Assembly: GCA_009838765.1 (NCBI GenBank)
Contig: VXQX01000051.1
Location: 31,874-95,873, forward strand
Direction: 5' to 3'
Length of the DNA: 64,000 nucleotides
From: Gemmatimonadales bacterium
GTDB lineage: Bacteria > Gemmatimonadota > Gemmatimonadetes > Palauibacterales > Palauibacteraceae
Within the stretch, counting starts at the first letter, position 1. Each line of letters starts with the position of its first letter. Positions 38,203-46,312 of the stretch are shown here, in pieces. The notes under the pieces are model-generated. The model did no database searches. It was not told where the DNA came from and saw only the letters and a list, made by a program, of their open reading frames with translations. The translations under genes and the position numbers were made by a program.

Positions 38203-38910
38203 GTGGACTGGCCCGCGCGCGCCCACCCTCCGGGGCTACCGGGGTCCGGCCTGCACGTGTGGAGAATCGATCTCTCCACCCGTGGCGAGGCCGGCCGCGC
38301 CCTCCTGAGTCCGGACGAGCGGGCCCGGGCCGAGCGACTCGTCAGCGCGAAGGCGCGCATCCGGTTCCGTCGCGCCCGCATCGCGCTGCGGCGTCTCCTC
38401 TCCAGGTATCTGCGCGTCCCGCCCGGCGAGCTGGCGCTGGAGTACGGCAAGCACGGAAAGCCCCGGCTGGTGCCCGGGCGAGAGGGCGACGGGGCCGGCG
38501 ACCCTCTCCCGTTCTTCTTCAATCTCAGCCATTCGGGCGGAATCGCGCTCTGCGCAGTGGGCCAGCTCGGCGAGATCGGCGTCGACATCGAACGCATCCG
38601 GCCGCTCAGCTACCCGGGGGCTCTCGCCCGCGACCACCTTTCCCCCGAGGAATGGCGCCGCCGGTCCGACTGGGAGACCGCGGCGGCCAGGCCGGAGTTC
38701 TTCCGGATCTGGGCCCGGAAGGAGGCGATCCTCAAGGCGGCCGGACTCGGCCTGTCGCGTCCGCTGGGCCGCGTCGACACGATTCGCGGAGAACTCGACG
38801 GGCGCCCCTGGTGGCTGATGGACCTCTTCCCCGGGGCAGGCTTCACGGGCGCCGTGGCATGCTCCCGGGCGCCCGGAACCGTCCGGCAGTGGAGCTGGCG
38901 CGACCGCTGA
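38203..38910 (+). CDS. 4'-phosphopantetheinyl transferase (Sfp type)
   Basis: A 235-residue enzyme transferring phosphopantetheine from CoA to carrier proteins. Motifs in order: KPRL, FNLSHSGGIALCAV, the Mg block GVDIERIRPL, and WARKEAILKAAGLGLSRPLG. No polyketide or peptide synthetase gene is near, so it may serve fatty-acid ACP or remote clusters. Starts 5 nt after wbpP. The 3' end is followed within 20 nt by palindromic element B. Confidence 0.9.
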   Translation: MDWPARAHPPGLPGSGLHVWRIDLSTRGEAGRALLSPDERARAERLVSAKARIRFRRARIALRRLLSRYLRVPPGELALEYGKHGKPRLVPGREGDGAGDPLPFFFNLSHSGGIALCAVGQLGEIGVDIERIRPLSYPGALARDHLSPEEWRRRSDWETAAARPEFFRIWARKEAILKAAGLGLSRPLGRVDTIRGELDGRPWWLMDLFPGAGFTGAVACSRAPGTVRQWSWRDR

Positions 38911-38929
38911 TGGAAGCGGCCACGGGCTC

Positions 38930-39101
38930 GCAGTCCGTGGCAGAACCCTGCGTCAGCACCGAGAGCGGCGAGGCGCTCGCCTGACAAGGAGCGACGAGCG
39001 AGAATAGCCGCCCTTTTTGACCGAGGAGCGACGCGGAGCGCAGCGTTTCAGGCGAGATGCATTCGCCGCTCGAACGCAGCAGGGCCTTTGCCACGGACTG
39101 C
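38930..39101. repeat. Palindromic interspersed element B (about 172 bp)
   Basis: Left end GCAGTCCGTGGCAGAACCCT; complement of the right end GCAGTCCGTGGCAAAGGCCC. Inner arms continue the pairing: GAGCGGCGA then CTCGCCTGA on both sides. The interior shares blocks with element A (19606-19770). The right arm recurs alone at 54880-54911 (30 of 32 bases). No coding potential of its own is evident. Confidence 0.7.
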
Positions 39102-39105
39102 AAGG

Positions 39106-39134
39106 TTGACGATGGCCGATCCGCTCCCCATAGT
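39106..39134 (+). promoter_or_regulatory. Possible glnA promoter at the edge of element B
   Basis: TTGACG (39106-39111), a 17-nt spacer and CATAGT (39129-39134), about 100 bp before the glnA ATG. It starts 5 bp after the palindromic element ends. Confidence 0.35.
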
Positions 39135-39231
39135 GCCTCGCGACATTGCGGGTCGTGCCCGACCGCCAGCCGCGGAACCGAACGTACGAACCCCCCCTTA
39201 GTACGCCCCCAAGTGACCCGGAGGTCGCACC

Positions 39232-40632
39232 ATGTCCGACGCCGTCTTTGCGGCACCCAGCGAACACCCCTCGCACCTTCGATACGAAGACTACGGGAGC
39301 ACCGTCGCCTCGGGCGACCGGGACGCGATCCTGAAGCTCTGCGAGGATCTGAACGTCCGTTTCCTTCGTCTCATCTTCATCGACATCGACGGCTTCGCGA
39401 AGAACGTCGAGGTTCCGGCGAGCAAGCTCGAAGACGGGTTCGACGCCAAGGTCATGTTCGACGGATCGTCGATCGGCGGCTACGTCCGCATCGAGGAGAG
39501 CGACATGCTCCTCAGGCCCGATCTGGACACGTTCCGGGTCTTCCCGTGGGGGAACCCGGACGCCCGGGTGGCCCAGATGTACTGCGACGTGCGGCGCCCG
39601 TACAACAAGCCGTTCGGCGGCTGTCCGCGCGCGGCGCTGAAGCGCGTCGTCGCCAGGGCCGAATCGATGGGCTACACGATGTTCTCCGCCGTCGAGGCCG
39701 AGTTCTTCCTCTTCAAGACGAACGAGGACGGCAGCTGCAATTTCGTCACCGACGACGATGGCGGGTACTTCGACCTCACGCCGTCGGACCTCGCCGAGCG
39801 GGCGCGACGCGAGATGGTCACCGCCATGGAGGCGATGGGCCTCGATATCGAGGCCGCGCATCACGAAGTCGCCGAGGGCCAGCACGAGATCGACTACAAG
39901 TACGGCGAGGCGCTGCGCACCGCCGACGACCTCATGACCTTCAAGTTCATCGTCCGGAACGTCGCGCACGCGCACGGGCTCCACGCGACGTTCATGCCGA
40001 AGCCGATCTTCGGCGCGAACGGCTCCGGCATGCACACGCACCAGTCGCTGTTCAAGGACGGGAAGAACATCTTCCACGACGCGAACGCCGACTACGAGCT
40101 GGCGGAGGTCATGCTCCACTACATCGGCGGCCTGAAGAAGCACGCGCGGGCCATCGCGGCGGTCACCAACCCGATCGTGAACAGCTACAAGCGGCTCGTG
40201 CCCGGCTACGAGGCCCCGATCTCCATCGCCTGGTCGCAGCGGAACCGCTCGCCGATGATCCGCATCCCGGAGCAGCGAGGCGTCGGCACGCGGCTTGAGT
40301 TCCGCATGCCCGACCCGTCCTGCAACGGCTACCTGGCGACGGCCGTCCAGCTCGCCGCGGGCCTCGACGGCATCGAGAACCGGATCGATCCGGGGCCGCC
40401 GCTCGACACGAACGTGTGGCAGCTGACCGACGAGCAGCGCGCGGAGATCGGGCTCGAGGTGCTGCCCGCCAACCTCGGCGAGGCGGTGGAGGAACTCGAG
40501 GCGAACGACGTGATGAAGGACGCGCTCGGCGACCACATCTTCGAGCAGTTCGTGAGCCGCAAGAAGTCCGAGTGGAGCGACTACGTGGCGTCCGTCTCCG
40601 AGTGGGAACTCGAGCAGTACATCAACTACTAG
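39232..40632 (+). CDS. glnA: Glutamine synthetase, type I
   Basis: ATP-dependent ammonium assimilation, 466 residues. Motifs are MFDGSSIGGYVRIEESDM, AEFFLFKT, EVAEGQHEIDYKYG, the ATP/glutamate block KPIFGANGSGMHTHQSL, RNRSPMIRIPEQRG and RLEFRMPDPSCN. The adenylylation tyrosine motif (NLYDLPPEE) of type I-beta enzymes is absent, so it looks like the I-alpha kind controlled by feedback. CGGAGG lies 7 nt before the ATG. It converges on NAD-GDH, placing glutamine and glutamate enzymes side by side. Confidence 0.96.
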   Translation: MSDAVFAAPSEHPSHLRYEDYGSTVASGDRDAILKLCEDLNVRFLRLIFIDIDGFAKNVEVPASKLEDGFDAKVMFDGSSIGGYVRIEESDMLLRPDLDTFRVFPWGNPDARVAQMYCDVRRPYNKPFGGCPRAALKRVVARAESMGYTMFSAVEAEFFLFKTNEDGSCNFVTDDDGGYFDLTPSDLAERARREMVTAMEAMGLDIEAAHHEVAEGQHEIDYKYGEALRTADDLMTFKFIVRNVAHAHGLHATFMPKPIFGANGSGMHTHQSLFKDGKNIFHDANADYELAEVMLHYIGGLKKHARAIAAVTNPIVNSYKRLVPGYEAPISIAWSQRNRSPMIRIPEQRGVGTRLEFRMPDPSCNGYLATAVQLAAGLDGIENRIDPGPPLDTNVWQLTDEQRAEIGLEVLPANLGEAVEELEANDVMKDALGDHIFEQFVSRKKSEWSDYVASVSEWELEQYINY

Positions 40633-40645
40633 CCAACCTCAACGG

Positions 40646-40668
40646 TCGGCCAACCTGCGGCTGGCCGA
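40646..40668. terminator. Hairpin between convergent glnA and gdh
   Basis: TCGGCCA-ACCTGCGGC-TGGCCGA gives a 7-bp stem in the 41-bp gap between the two stop codons. No T-run follows on either strand, so it may be a bidirectional but weak terminator or an mRNA-end stabiliser. Confidence 0.45.
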
Positions 40669-40673
40669 GCCGA

Positions 40674-43600
40674 TCAGCGATCCGGGGGTTCCAGGATCCC
40701 CGGGTCGTTGAGGGCGTCCACCGCCACGACGAGCCCGGGGAGCCCCGCCCCGGCGCTCCGGATGTCGGCGATCACATTCCGAATCCGGCTCAACCCCACC
40801 GCGTTGCGGCGCCGGAAGGCTCGCATCGCCTCTTCGGTCGTTGACGCCTCGGAGAGGGCGATGATCTGCGCCGCCATGCGCGACCGCGCCAGTTCGAGTC
40901 GCGTCACGAGGATGCGCGCCGCCCTCTGATCCCACGGATCGTCCGCGGCCAGCGAGTAGATGCGGCCCCGCAGCCAGGGAAAGTCGATCTCCTCGGCGAG
41001 ACCGAAGTACACCGCTCCGACCTCGCGCGTGGCGGCGCCGGTTTCCCGGATGAGGCTGGCGATCGGCAGCAGTTCGTCCACGTAGCGGAAGGTCGTGAGT
41101 CGCATCGCGCCCTCCTGATCGAGCCCGTCCATCTCGTGCAGCGAGCAGGTGGACTCGAAACGTTCCAGTCGCTCGGCCGTGAGCAGCTCCGGCAGGGCCT
41201 CGCGTACGGCCCGCACGGGCTCGTGCAGCCACTCGATCGCCTCGCTGATCGGCTCCGCGGGGTCAGTCCGCTCCAGGAGCCATCGCGTCGCACGCGTCAG
41301 CGCGTCCGCCATCGCGAGGTAGCACTCGTTCTGCGCCCCGCTCCGCATCCGGACATCCGCGACGCGCAGCCGCTCGTACAGATCCTCGGCGTCGGCGATC
41401 CGTGACGCGACGAACCAGGTGCGGGCGACGGTCGCCGCGGCGCGGCCGGTCTCCTCCATGAGCCGGATATGGCTCGTGGCGCCCATGCGGTCCACGTAGC
41501 GGTTCGTCAGCAGCATGCTCGAGATGTTCGGCCGCAGCCGGTGCTCCTCGAGGTCCGATGTCTCGACCTCCTTCAGCGCCCCGAAGGGGAAGTAGTCCTC
41601 CACGAGTTCCATCATGGCCGGATCGCGGGACACGCTGGATTCCGTGAGCGCATGCTTCAGGTGAAGCTTCGAGTAGGCCATCACGGTGGCGAGTTCCGGC
41701 CTGGTGAGGTGCGCCCCGACGTTCTCCCGTTCGATCAGCTCCTCGCCCGTCGGCAGGTATTCGAGGGCCGGATCCAGGATCCCCTCCCGCTCGAAGCGCT
41801 GGATCACATCGCGGAACGTCGCGGGCGCGCGCCGCGCCCGGATGTAGTCGAGGCTGATGGCGAGGCTCTGGCTGTACGTGTTGCGAAGTACCTTCCACGC
41901 GACCTCATTCGTGCATTCGCGAAGCAGATCGTTTCGCGCCTCGTAGTCGATCCCCCCGCGCGACAGCGGGGCGCCCAGCAGGATCTTCAGGTTCACCTCG
42001 TGGTCGGACATGTCGACCCCGGCGGAGTTGTCCACCGCATCGGTGTTGATGCTCCCCCCGCGCAGCGCGTACTCCACCCGCGCGCGCTGCGTGAAACCGA
42101 GATTGCCGCCCTCCCCCACGACCCGCGCCTGAATGGCCGTCGCGTCGACCCGCGTGGGATCGCCGCTCGGGTCGCCGACATCGGCGTGACGTTCCGAGCT
42201 CGCCTTCACGTACGTGCCGATGCCGCCGTTCCACAGGAGGTCGACCGGCGCCGACAGGATCGCGCGGATCAACTCGTTTCCGTTCATCTCCTCGCGATCG
42301 ATGGCGAGGCGTTCGCGGATCTGCGGCGACAGGGAGATCTGCTTCTCCGTACGGTCGTAGACCCCGCCCCCCTCGCTCAGGAGTTCGGCGTCGTAGTCGG
42401 CCCACGACGAAGCCGGGAGATCGAACAGCCGCTTCCGTTCCTCCCACGCCGCCTCCGGCTCCGGATTCGGGTCGAGGAAGATGTCGCGGTGATCGAAGGC
42501 GGCGACGAGCTGGATCTGCTTGCTGAGCAGCATCCCGTTGCCGAACACGTCGCCGCTCATGTCCCCGATGCCGACCGCCGTGAACGGTTCGTTCCCGTAG
42601 TCGATGTCCGCTTCCCGGAAGTGCCGCTTCACGCACTCCCACGCACCGCGCGCCGTGATCCCCTCCTTCTTGTGGTCGTACCCCTGCGATCCGCCGGAGG
42701 CGAAGGCGTCATCGAGCCAGAAGCCGGCTTCCGCCGCGAGTTCGTTGGCCGTATCCGAGTTCTTCGCCGTCCCCTTGTCCGCCGCGACGACGAGGTACGG
42801 GTCGGGTCCGTCGTGGATCACCATCCCCCGGGGTCGCGTCACCTCGCCATCGACGACATCGTCCGAGACTTCCAGCAGGCCGCGAATGAAGTCCCGGTAG
42901 CTGTCCAGCCCCGCCGCAAGCCGCGTCTCGCGATCTTCCGGCAGGCCCTTCACGATGAAGGCGCCCTTCGCGCCGCCTGGCACGATGACGGCGTTCTTCA
43001 CCCTCTGCGTCTTCACGAGCCCGAGCACTTCCACCCGGAAATCGCCGTAGCGGTCGCTCCACCGGATCCCGCCCCGCGCCACGTCGTCCATGCGCAGGTG
43101 GGCGGCCTCCGTGCGAGGGCCGCGCAGGTAGACCTCGTGCTTCGGCTTCGGCTTCGGAATGAAGTCGACGGAGCGGCTCGAGATCTTGAGCGCGAGAAGA
43201 GGCGACCGGCGCAACTCGCCCCGGTAGTGGTTCGTGCGCACGGTCGCGTGGACGAGTTCCATCATCCGCCGCAGCGTCCGGTCGTCCTCGATCCCGCGCA
43301 CCGAAGCCAGCCCGCGGTTGAACTCGCGCTTCAGACGACGCATCGCGGCGTCCGCCCCCTCCCGGGCCTCCGGATCGAAGCGCGCCTCGAAGGCCCGGAA
43401 GATGCAGCGTGCGATGTCGGGGTACGCCGTGAGCGGAAACTGGCCGCCCGTGGGAGCGGCGACGGCGCCGATGCGGAAGGCGTAGCCCGCGTAAGCCCGG
43501 AGGACCGATACCTCCCGCCATGTGAGACCGGCGGTCACGATGAGTTCGTTCAGCCGGTCATCTTCCGCCAGCCCCGCCCGGATCGCCCGCAGCATGTCGC

Positions 43601-45515
43601 CGATCCGGTCCTGCGCCGCCGCGATGTCGAGCTCGCCGGCGCGCCTCGCCTCGGCTTCAAAGGATTGGACGCGCGCCGCGAACGTCTCTTCGGTGGCGTC
43701 GGGCGTCTCGTCCCTGAGCTGGATCGTGAAGCGGAGCGAGTCGAGCACCCGGAGCCCCAGGTTCTCGAGCGTGGGGATCACGTCGCTCAGGACGTAGTGA
43801 CCCTTTCGGGCGTAGAGTCGCAGCTGATAGTGCCGCCCCTCCCCCTCGCCCGGAGACCGTTTGAGCAGCACCTGGCTCTCGCCCGTCTCGGCCAGCCGCG
43901 CGAGACAGGCCACATCCTCGACCGCGGTGTCGATGTCCATCGCGGCCTGATAGCCGGTCGAGAAACGCACGACGTGCGTGGCGAGTTCGTGGCCGCGCGT
44001 GGGCCCGTGGACGGCATCGAGCGCGTCCTCGAGGCGTTCCTCCCAGGTGCGGACGATCGAGCGGACCTGGGCCTGGACGGCGTCGAGATCCACCGACCCT
44101 ACCTCGTCCGGGTCGTGGGCCAGGTAGAAGTGGAGACGCGCCTGGTCGCCCTGGCCGAGCGCGAGATGATAATTGAGGAGCGTCCCCCGGTAGGCCTCGA
44201 TCAGCGCCGCCTGCAGCCGTCTCCGCACCTGCCCCGAGAAATGGGTCTTGGGGAGGATGACGAGTAGCTGGACGCCGCGGCCGAGCTGGTCGGGACGCGC
44301 CGTGACCCGCACGTCGTCCCCGCCTCCGGTCGCCATCACCGCATCGATGACCGAGCGGATCTCCTCTACCGAGGCGAGGAACAGCTCCTCCTTCGGCATC
44401 GAGTTGAACGTCCCCAGGATGACGTTGTAGTCGTGCGATCCGGGGGGCGCGGCCTCCAGCTGAAGGATCTCGCGCAGCTTGCGGCGCAGGATCGGGATGG
44501 AGGAGGCGTCCTGCGAGAACGCCTTCGCGGTGAACAGGCCGAGGAACCGGTGCTCGCCATGCACCGTCCCATCCGGGCGCAGACGCTTGATCCCCACGTA
44601 GTCCATGCGGACGTTTCGCCGAATCGGACTCTGGGCGTTGGTCTTGGAGATGATGAGAAGCGGGCCGCCCAGCACCCGGGCGCGGAGGTAGGCGGGGAGT
44701 TCGTCCAGGGGCCTGGGTTCGTGGTACTTCGATCGGGTGTCGTCCCTGAGGATCCCGAGCCCGCTTCCCTCGTCGACGTGGATCCAGTCGCGGCCGGCAT
44801 CGTCCGTCTCGATGCGGTACGCGCGGTAGCCGAGGAAGACGAAACCGGGATCCACGAGCCACCGGAGGAGGTCCTGAATCTCCTCGAACTCGGTGCTGCG
44901 CCACGGCGTCTCCCTCCGCTTGTCATCGAGTTCGCCAACGAGCGTCTTCACCCGCTCGATCATGGGGGAGAAGTCCGCGGTGACGGCCCTCACGAGATCG
45001 AGGCGCCGCCGCACTTCGGCTTCCAGCGTCTCCCGGACCTCCGCATGGTGTGCATCGTCGAGCACCATGTGGACGACCGACACCCGCGTGCCGTCGGCGG
45101 AGTGGTCGCGGATGTCGATCACGCGGCCGGACGCGTCCCGGTCCACGACGACGACCGGGTGGAGAAGGTGCGGGATGTCGAGCCCCGTCGAGTGGAGGTA
45201 CTCGCGCAGCGTGTCGACGATGAAGGGCCGGTCCTCCATCACCGTCTGGAGCACGCCGCGTGACGGATCGTCCTCGTCCCAGGCGAGTCGGATCGCGATT
45301 TCGCCGTCGGCGGTGCCGGCCAGGAGGCGGTAGAGGGCGGCGACATCGTCGGCCAGCGCGCGGACCGGGCGCCCATCCGCGATGTGGGTGTAGCCGCGGC
45401 TGAAGAGACGGCGGGAGAGACCGCGGACGGCCTCGCCGGGCGCCTCCGGGAGTCGCGATTCGATCTCGCGGATCAGGGGCCCGAGGTCCGACTGCTGCGC
45501 TGGCTTGTTTTTCAT
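40674..45515 (-). CDS. gdhB: NAD-specific glutamate dehydrogenase, 180-kDa class
   Basis: A giant GDH of about 1613 residues, within the usual 1590-1650. The N-terminal third has ACT-like segments (REYLHSTGLDIPHLLHPVV). The central catalytic part has FIPKPKPKHEVYLRGPRTE, DDVARGGIRWSDRYGDFR, KNAVIVPGGAKGAF, SGGSQGYDHKKEGITARG, VGIGDMSGDVFGNGML and LLWNGGIGTYVK. It oxidises glutamate to 2-oxoglutarate and ammonium, probably for catabolism. ATG 45515 is preferred over GTG 45542. It leaves the promoter-like boxes and direct repeats upstream, and no ribosome-binding site is present for either start. Confidence 0.94.
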   Translation of the reverse strand: MKNKPAQQSDLGPLIREIESRLPEAPGEAVRGLSRRLFSRGYTHIADGRPVRALADDVAALYRLLAGTADGEIAIRLAWDEDDPSRGVLQTVMEDRPFIVDTLREYLHSTGLDIPHLLHPVVVVDRDASGRVIDIRDHSADGTRVSVVHMVLDDAHHAEVRETLEAEVRRRLDLVRAVTADFSPMIERVKTLVGELDDKRRETPWRSTEFEEIQDLLRWLVDPGFVFLGYRAYRIETDDAGRDWIHVDEGSGLGILRDDTRSKYHEPRPLDELPAYLRARVLGGPLLIISKTNAQSPIRRNVRMDYVGIKRLRPDGTVHGEHRFLGLFTAKAFSQDASSIPILRRKLREILQLEAAPPGSHDYNVILGTFNSMPKEELFLASVEEIRSVIDAVMATGGGDDVRVTARPDQLGRGVQLLVILPKTHFSGQVRRRLQAALIEAYRGTLLNYHLALGQGDQARLHFYLAHDPDEVGSVDLDAVQAQVRSIVRTWEERLEDALDAVHGPTRGHELATHVVRFSTGYQAAMDIDTAVEDVACLARLAETGESQVLLKRSPGEGEGRHYQLRLYARKGHYVLSDVIPTLENLGLRVLDSLRFTIQLRDETPDATEETFAARVQSFEAEARRAGELDIAAAQDRIGDMLRAIRAGLAEDDRLNELIVTAGLTWREVSVLRAYAGYAFRIGAVAAPTGGQFPLTAYPDIARCIFRAFEARFDPEAREGADAAMRRLKREFNRGLASVRGIEDDRTLRRMMELVHATVRTNHYRGELRRSPLLALKISSRSVDFIPKPKPKHEVYLRGPRTEAAHLRMDDVARGGIRWSDRYGDFRVEVLGLVKTQRVKNAVIVPGGAKGAFIVKGLPEDRETRLAAGLDSYRDFIRGLLEVSDDVVDGEVTRPRGMVIHDGPDPYLVVAADKGTAKNSDTANELAAEAGFWLDDAFASGGSQGYDHKKEGITARGAWECVKRHFREADIDYGNEPFTAVGIGDMSGDVFGNGMLLSKQIQLVAAFDHRDIFLDPNPEPEAAWEERKRLFDLPASSWADYDAELLSEGGGVYDRTEKQISLSPQIRERLAIDREEMNGNELIRAILSAPVDLLWNGGIGTYVKASSERHADVGDPSGDPTRVDATAIQARVVGEGGNLGFTQRARVEYALRGGSINTDAVDNSAGVDMSDHEVNLKILLGAPLSRGGIDYEARNDLLRECTNEVAWKVLRNTYSQSLAISLDYIRARRAPATFRDVIQRFEREGILDPALEYLPTGEELIERENVGAHLTRPELATVMAYSKLHLKHALTESSVSRDPAMMELVEDYFPFGALKEVETSDLEEHRLRPNISSMLLTNRYVDRMGATSHIRLMEETGRAAATVARTWFVASRIADAEDLYERLRVADVRMRSGAQNECYLAMADALTRATRWLLERTDPAEPISEAIEWLHEPVRAVREALPELLTAERLERFESTCSLHEMDGLDQEGAMRLTTFRYVDELLPIASLIRETGAATREVGAVYFGLAEEIDFPWLRGRIYSLAADDPWDQRAARILVTRLELARSRMAAQIIALSEASTTEEAMRAFRRRNAVGLSRIRNVIADIRSAGAGLPGLVVAVDALNDPGILEPPDR

Positions 45516-45520
45516 GCCCG

Positions 45521-45550
45521 TAGATACCCCATTGTACCGCACAGGGTCAA
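45521..45550 (-). promoter_or_regulatory. Candidate leaderless promoter of the NAD-GDH gene
   Basis: Minus-strand TTGACC (45550-45545), an 18-nt spacer and TATCTA (45526-45521), ending 5 nt before ATG 45515. This is the same spacing to the start codon as at guaB. Confidence 0.5.
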
Positions 45551-45572
45551 CGGTATACCGCGCAGATTCAAC
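45535..45572. repeat. 17-bp direct repeat pair overlapping the gdh -35 box
   Basis: TACCGCACAGGGTCAAC (45535-45551) and TACCGCGCAGATTCAAC (45556-45572) match at 14 of 17 positions with a 21-bp period, two helical turns. The pair lies between the divergent gdh and selenoprotein genes and could bind a tandem dimeric regulator. Confidence 0.5.
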
Positions 45573-45664
45573 GGCGAACGTTCCGGACTCCGATTCGGAG
45601 CCCCCGCGCGCCAGCGCGATACGCCGCCGGAACGGAAAAAGAGACGACGAAAGGGACGACAGGG

Positions 45665-45883
45665 ATGGAAGTATCCATCGAATACTGCGTCGTTTGAGAC
45701 TACGAACCGCAGGCCGCCAGTCTCGCGGCCACCCTCGGAGATCGGTTCGCGGACGTCGAGATCGAGCTGATCTCGTCCGGCGATGGCCGCTTCGAGGTCG
45801 TGGCGGAGGGGAAGCTCATCTATTCGAAGGCCGCCACCGGCCGACACCCGACCCACGAGGAGCTCCTCGACGCGCTGGGCTAG
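45665..45883 (+). CDS. SelW/Rdx-family selenoprotein with in-frame UGA (selenocysteine)
   Basis: A 72-residue thioredoxin-fold protein if TGA at 45695-45697 is read as Sec. It begins MEVSIEYCVVU (Cys 8, Sec 11), the CxxU redox motif of the SelT/SelW/SelH family. After the UGA the same frame continues with DYEPQAASLAATLGDRF, FEVVAEGKLIYSKAATGR and HPTHEELLDALG, a good match to the SelW pattern, to TAG 45881. AAAGGGA lies 8 nt before ATG 45665. A hairpin follows the UGA (45712-45730). Gene callers would drop it because it looks like a 10-codon frame. A nonsense-mutated Cys homologue is the main alternative. selA/B/C/D are not in the window. Its stop shares CTAG with the convergent cupin gene. 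Confidence 0.8.
45712..45730 (+). promoter_or_regulatory. Candidate bacterial SECIS hairpin
   Basis: GGCCGC-CAGTCTC-GCGGCC forms a 6-bp GC stem with a 7-nt loop beginning 20 nt after the UGA, inside the coding frame, where bacterial SECIS elements lie. The loop G is at position 3, whereas the published consensus prefers one of the first two positions, so the fit is approximate. Confidence 0.45.
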
Positions 45884-46245
45884 CGGCCCGTGACGCGTCC
45901 GTAGCGGTCCTCGAGGCGCACCAGGTCGTCCAGTTCCGGCGTGCTCACCTCGATGATGACGCTGTCCTCGAGCGCCTCCATGCGGTGCACGTTACCCGGA
46001 GGGATCGAGACCACTTCGCCCGGGAGCCACTCGAAGACCGCATCGTTGAGCGTGAAGCGCATGCGCCCGGACTGGAGCAGCATCGTCTCGTGCTTCACGA
46101 GATGCTTCTGCAGCGAGAGCGTGTGTCCCCGTTCGACTTCGAGGATCTTCCCCGCATAGCGATCCGTGTGGGCGTACCACACCTCGCGCCCCCAGGGCTT
46201 GTCCACGATGCGGGGCTCGCCGCGGCGCGCCGGTTCTCGCTCCAT
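45880..46245 (-). CDS. Cupin-domain protein, mannose-6-phosphate isomerase-like
   Basis: A 121-residue single-cupin protein matching the C-terminal cupin of bifunctional GMP/PMI enzymes. Metal-site motifs are HTLSLQKHLVKHETMLLQSG and PPGNVHRMEA; PWGREVWYAHTDRYAGKI is near the N-terminus. It could isomerise a phosphosugar or act in sugar-nucleotide metabolism. ATG 46245 is chosen where homology starts; the frame open upstream belongs to another gene's shadow. Converges on the selenoprotein gene with a shared CTAG. Confidence 0.82.
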   Translation of the reverse strand: MEREPARRGEPRIVDKPWGREVWYAHTDRYAGKILEVERGHTLSLQKHLVKHETMLLQSGRMRFTLNDAVFEWLPGEVVSIPPGNVHRMEALEDSVIIEVSTPELDDLVRLEDRYGRVTGR

Positions 46246-46312
46246 GGCGGAACATGATACACGGACGGGTCGCGGGCCGCCGAATTCAGGGGGGGGGCGG
46301 ACCGGCAGAGCC

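Noticed and set aside
41469..44267. 932-residue open frame on the plus strand
   Set aside because: Antisense shadow of the NAD-GDH gene; no recognisable domain.
45584..45600. Small hairpin CTCCG-ATT-CGGAG upstream of the selenoprotein gene
   Set aside because: The short stem has no T-run and no obvious role; such stems are common at this GC content.
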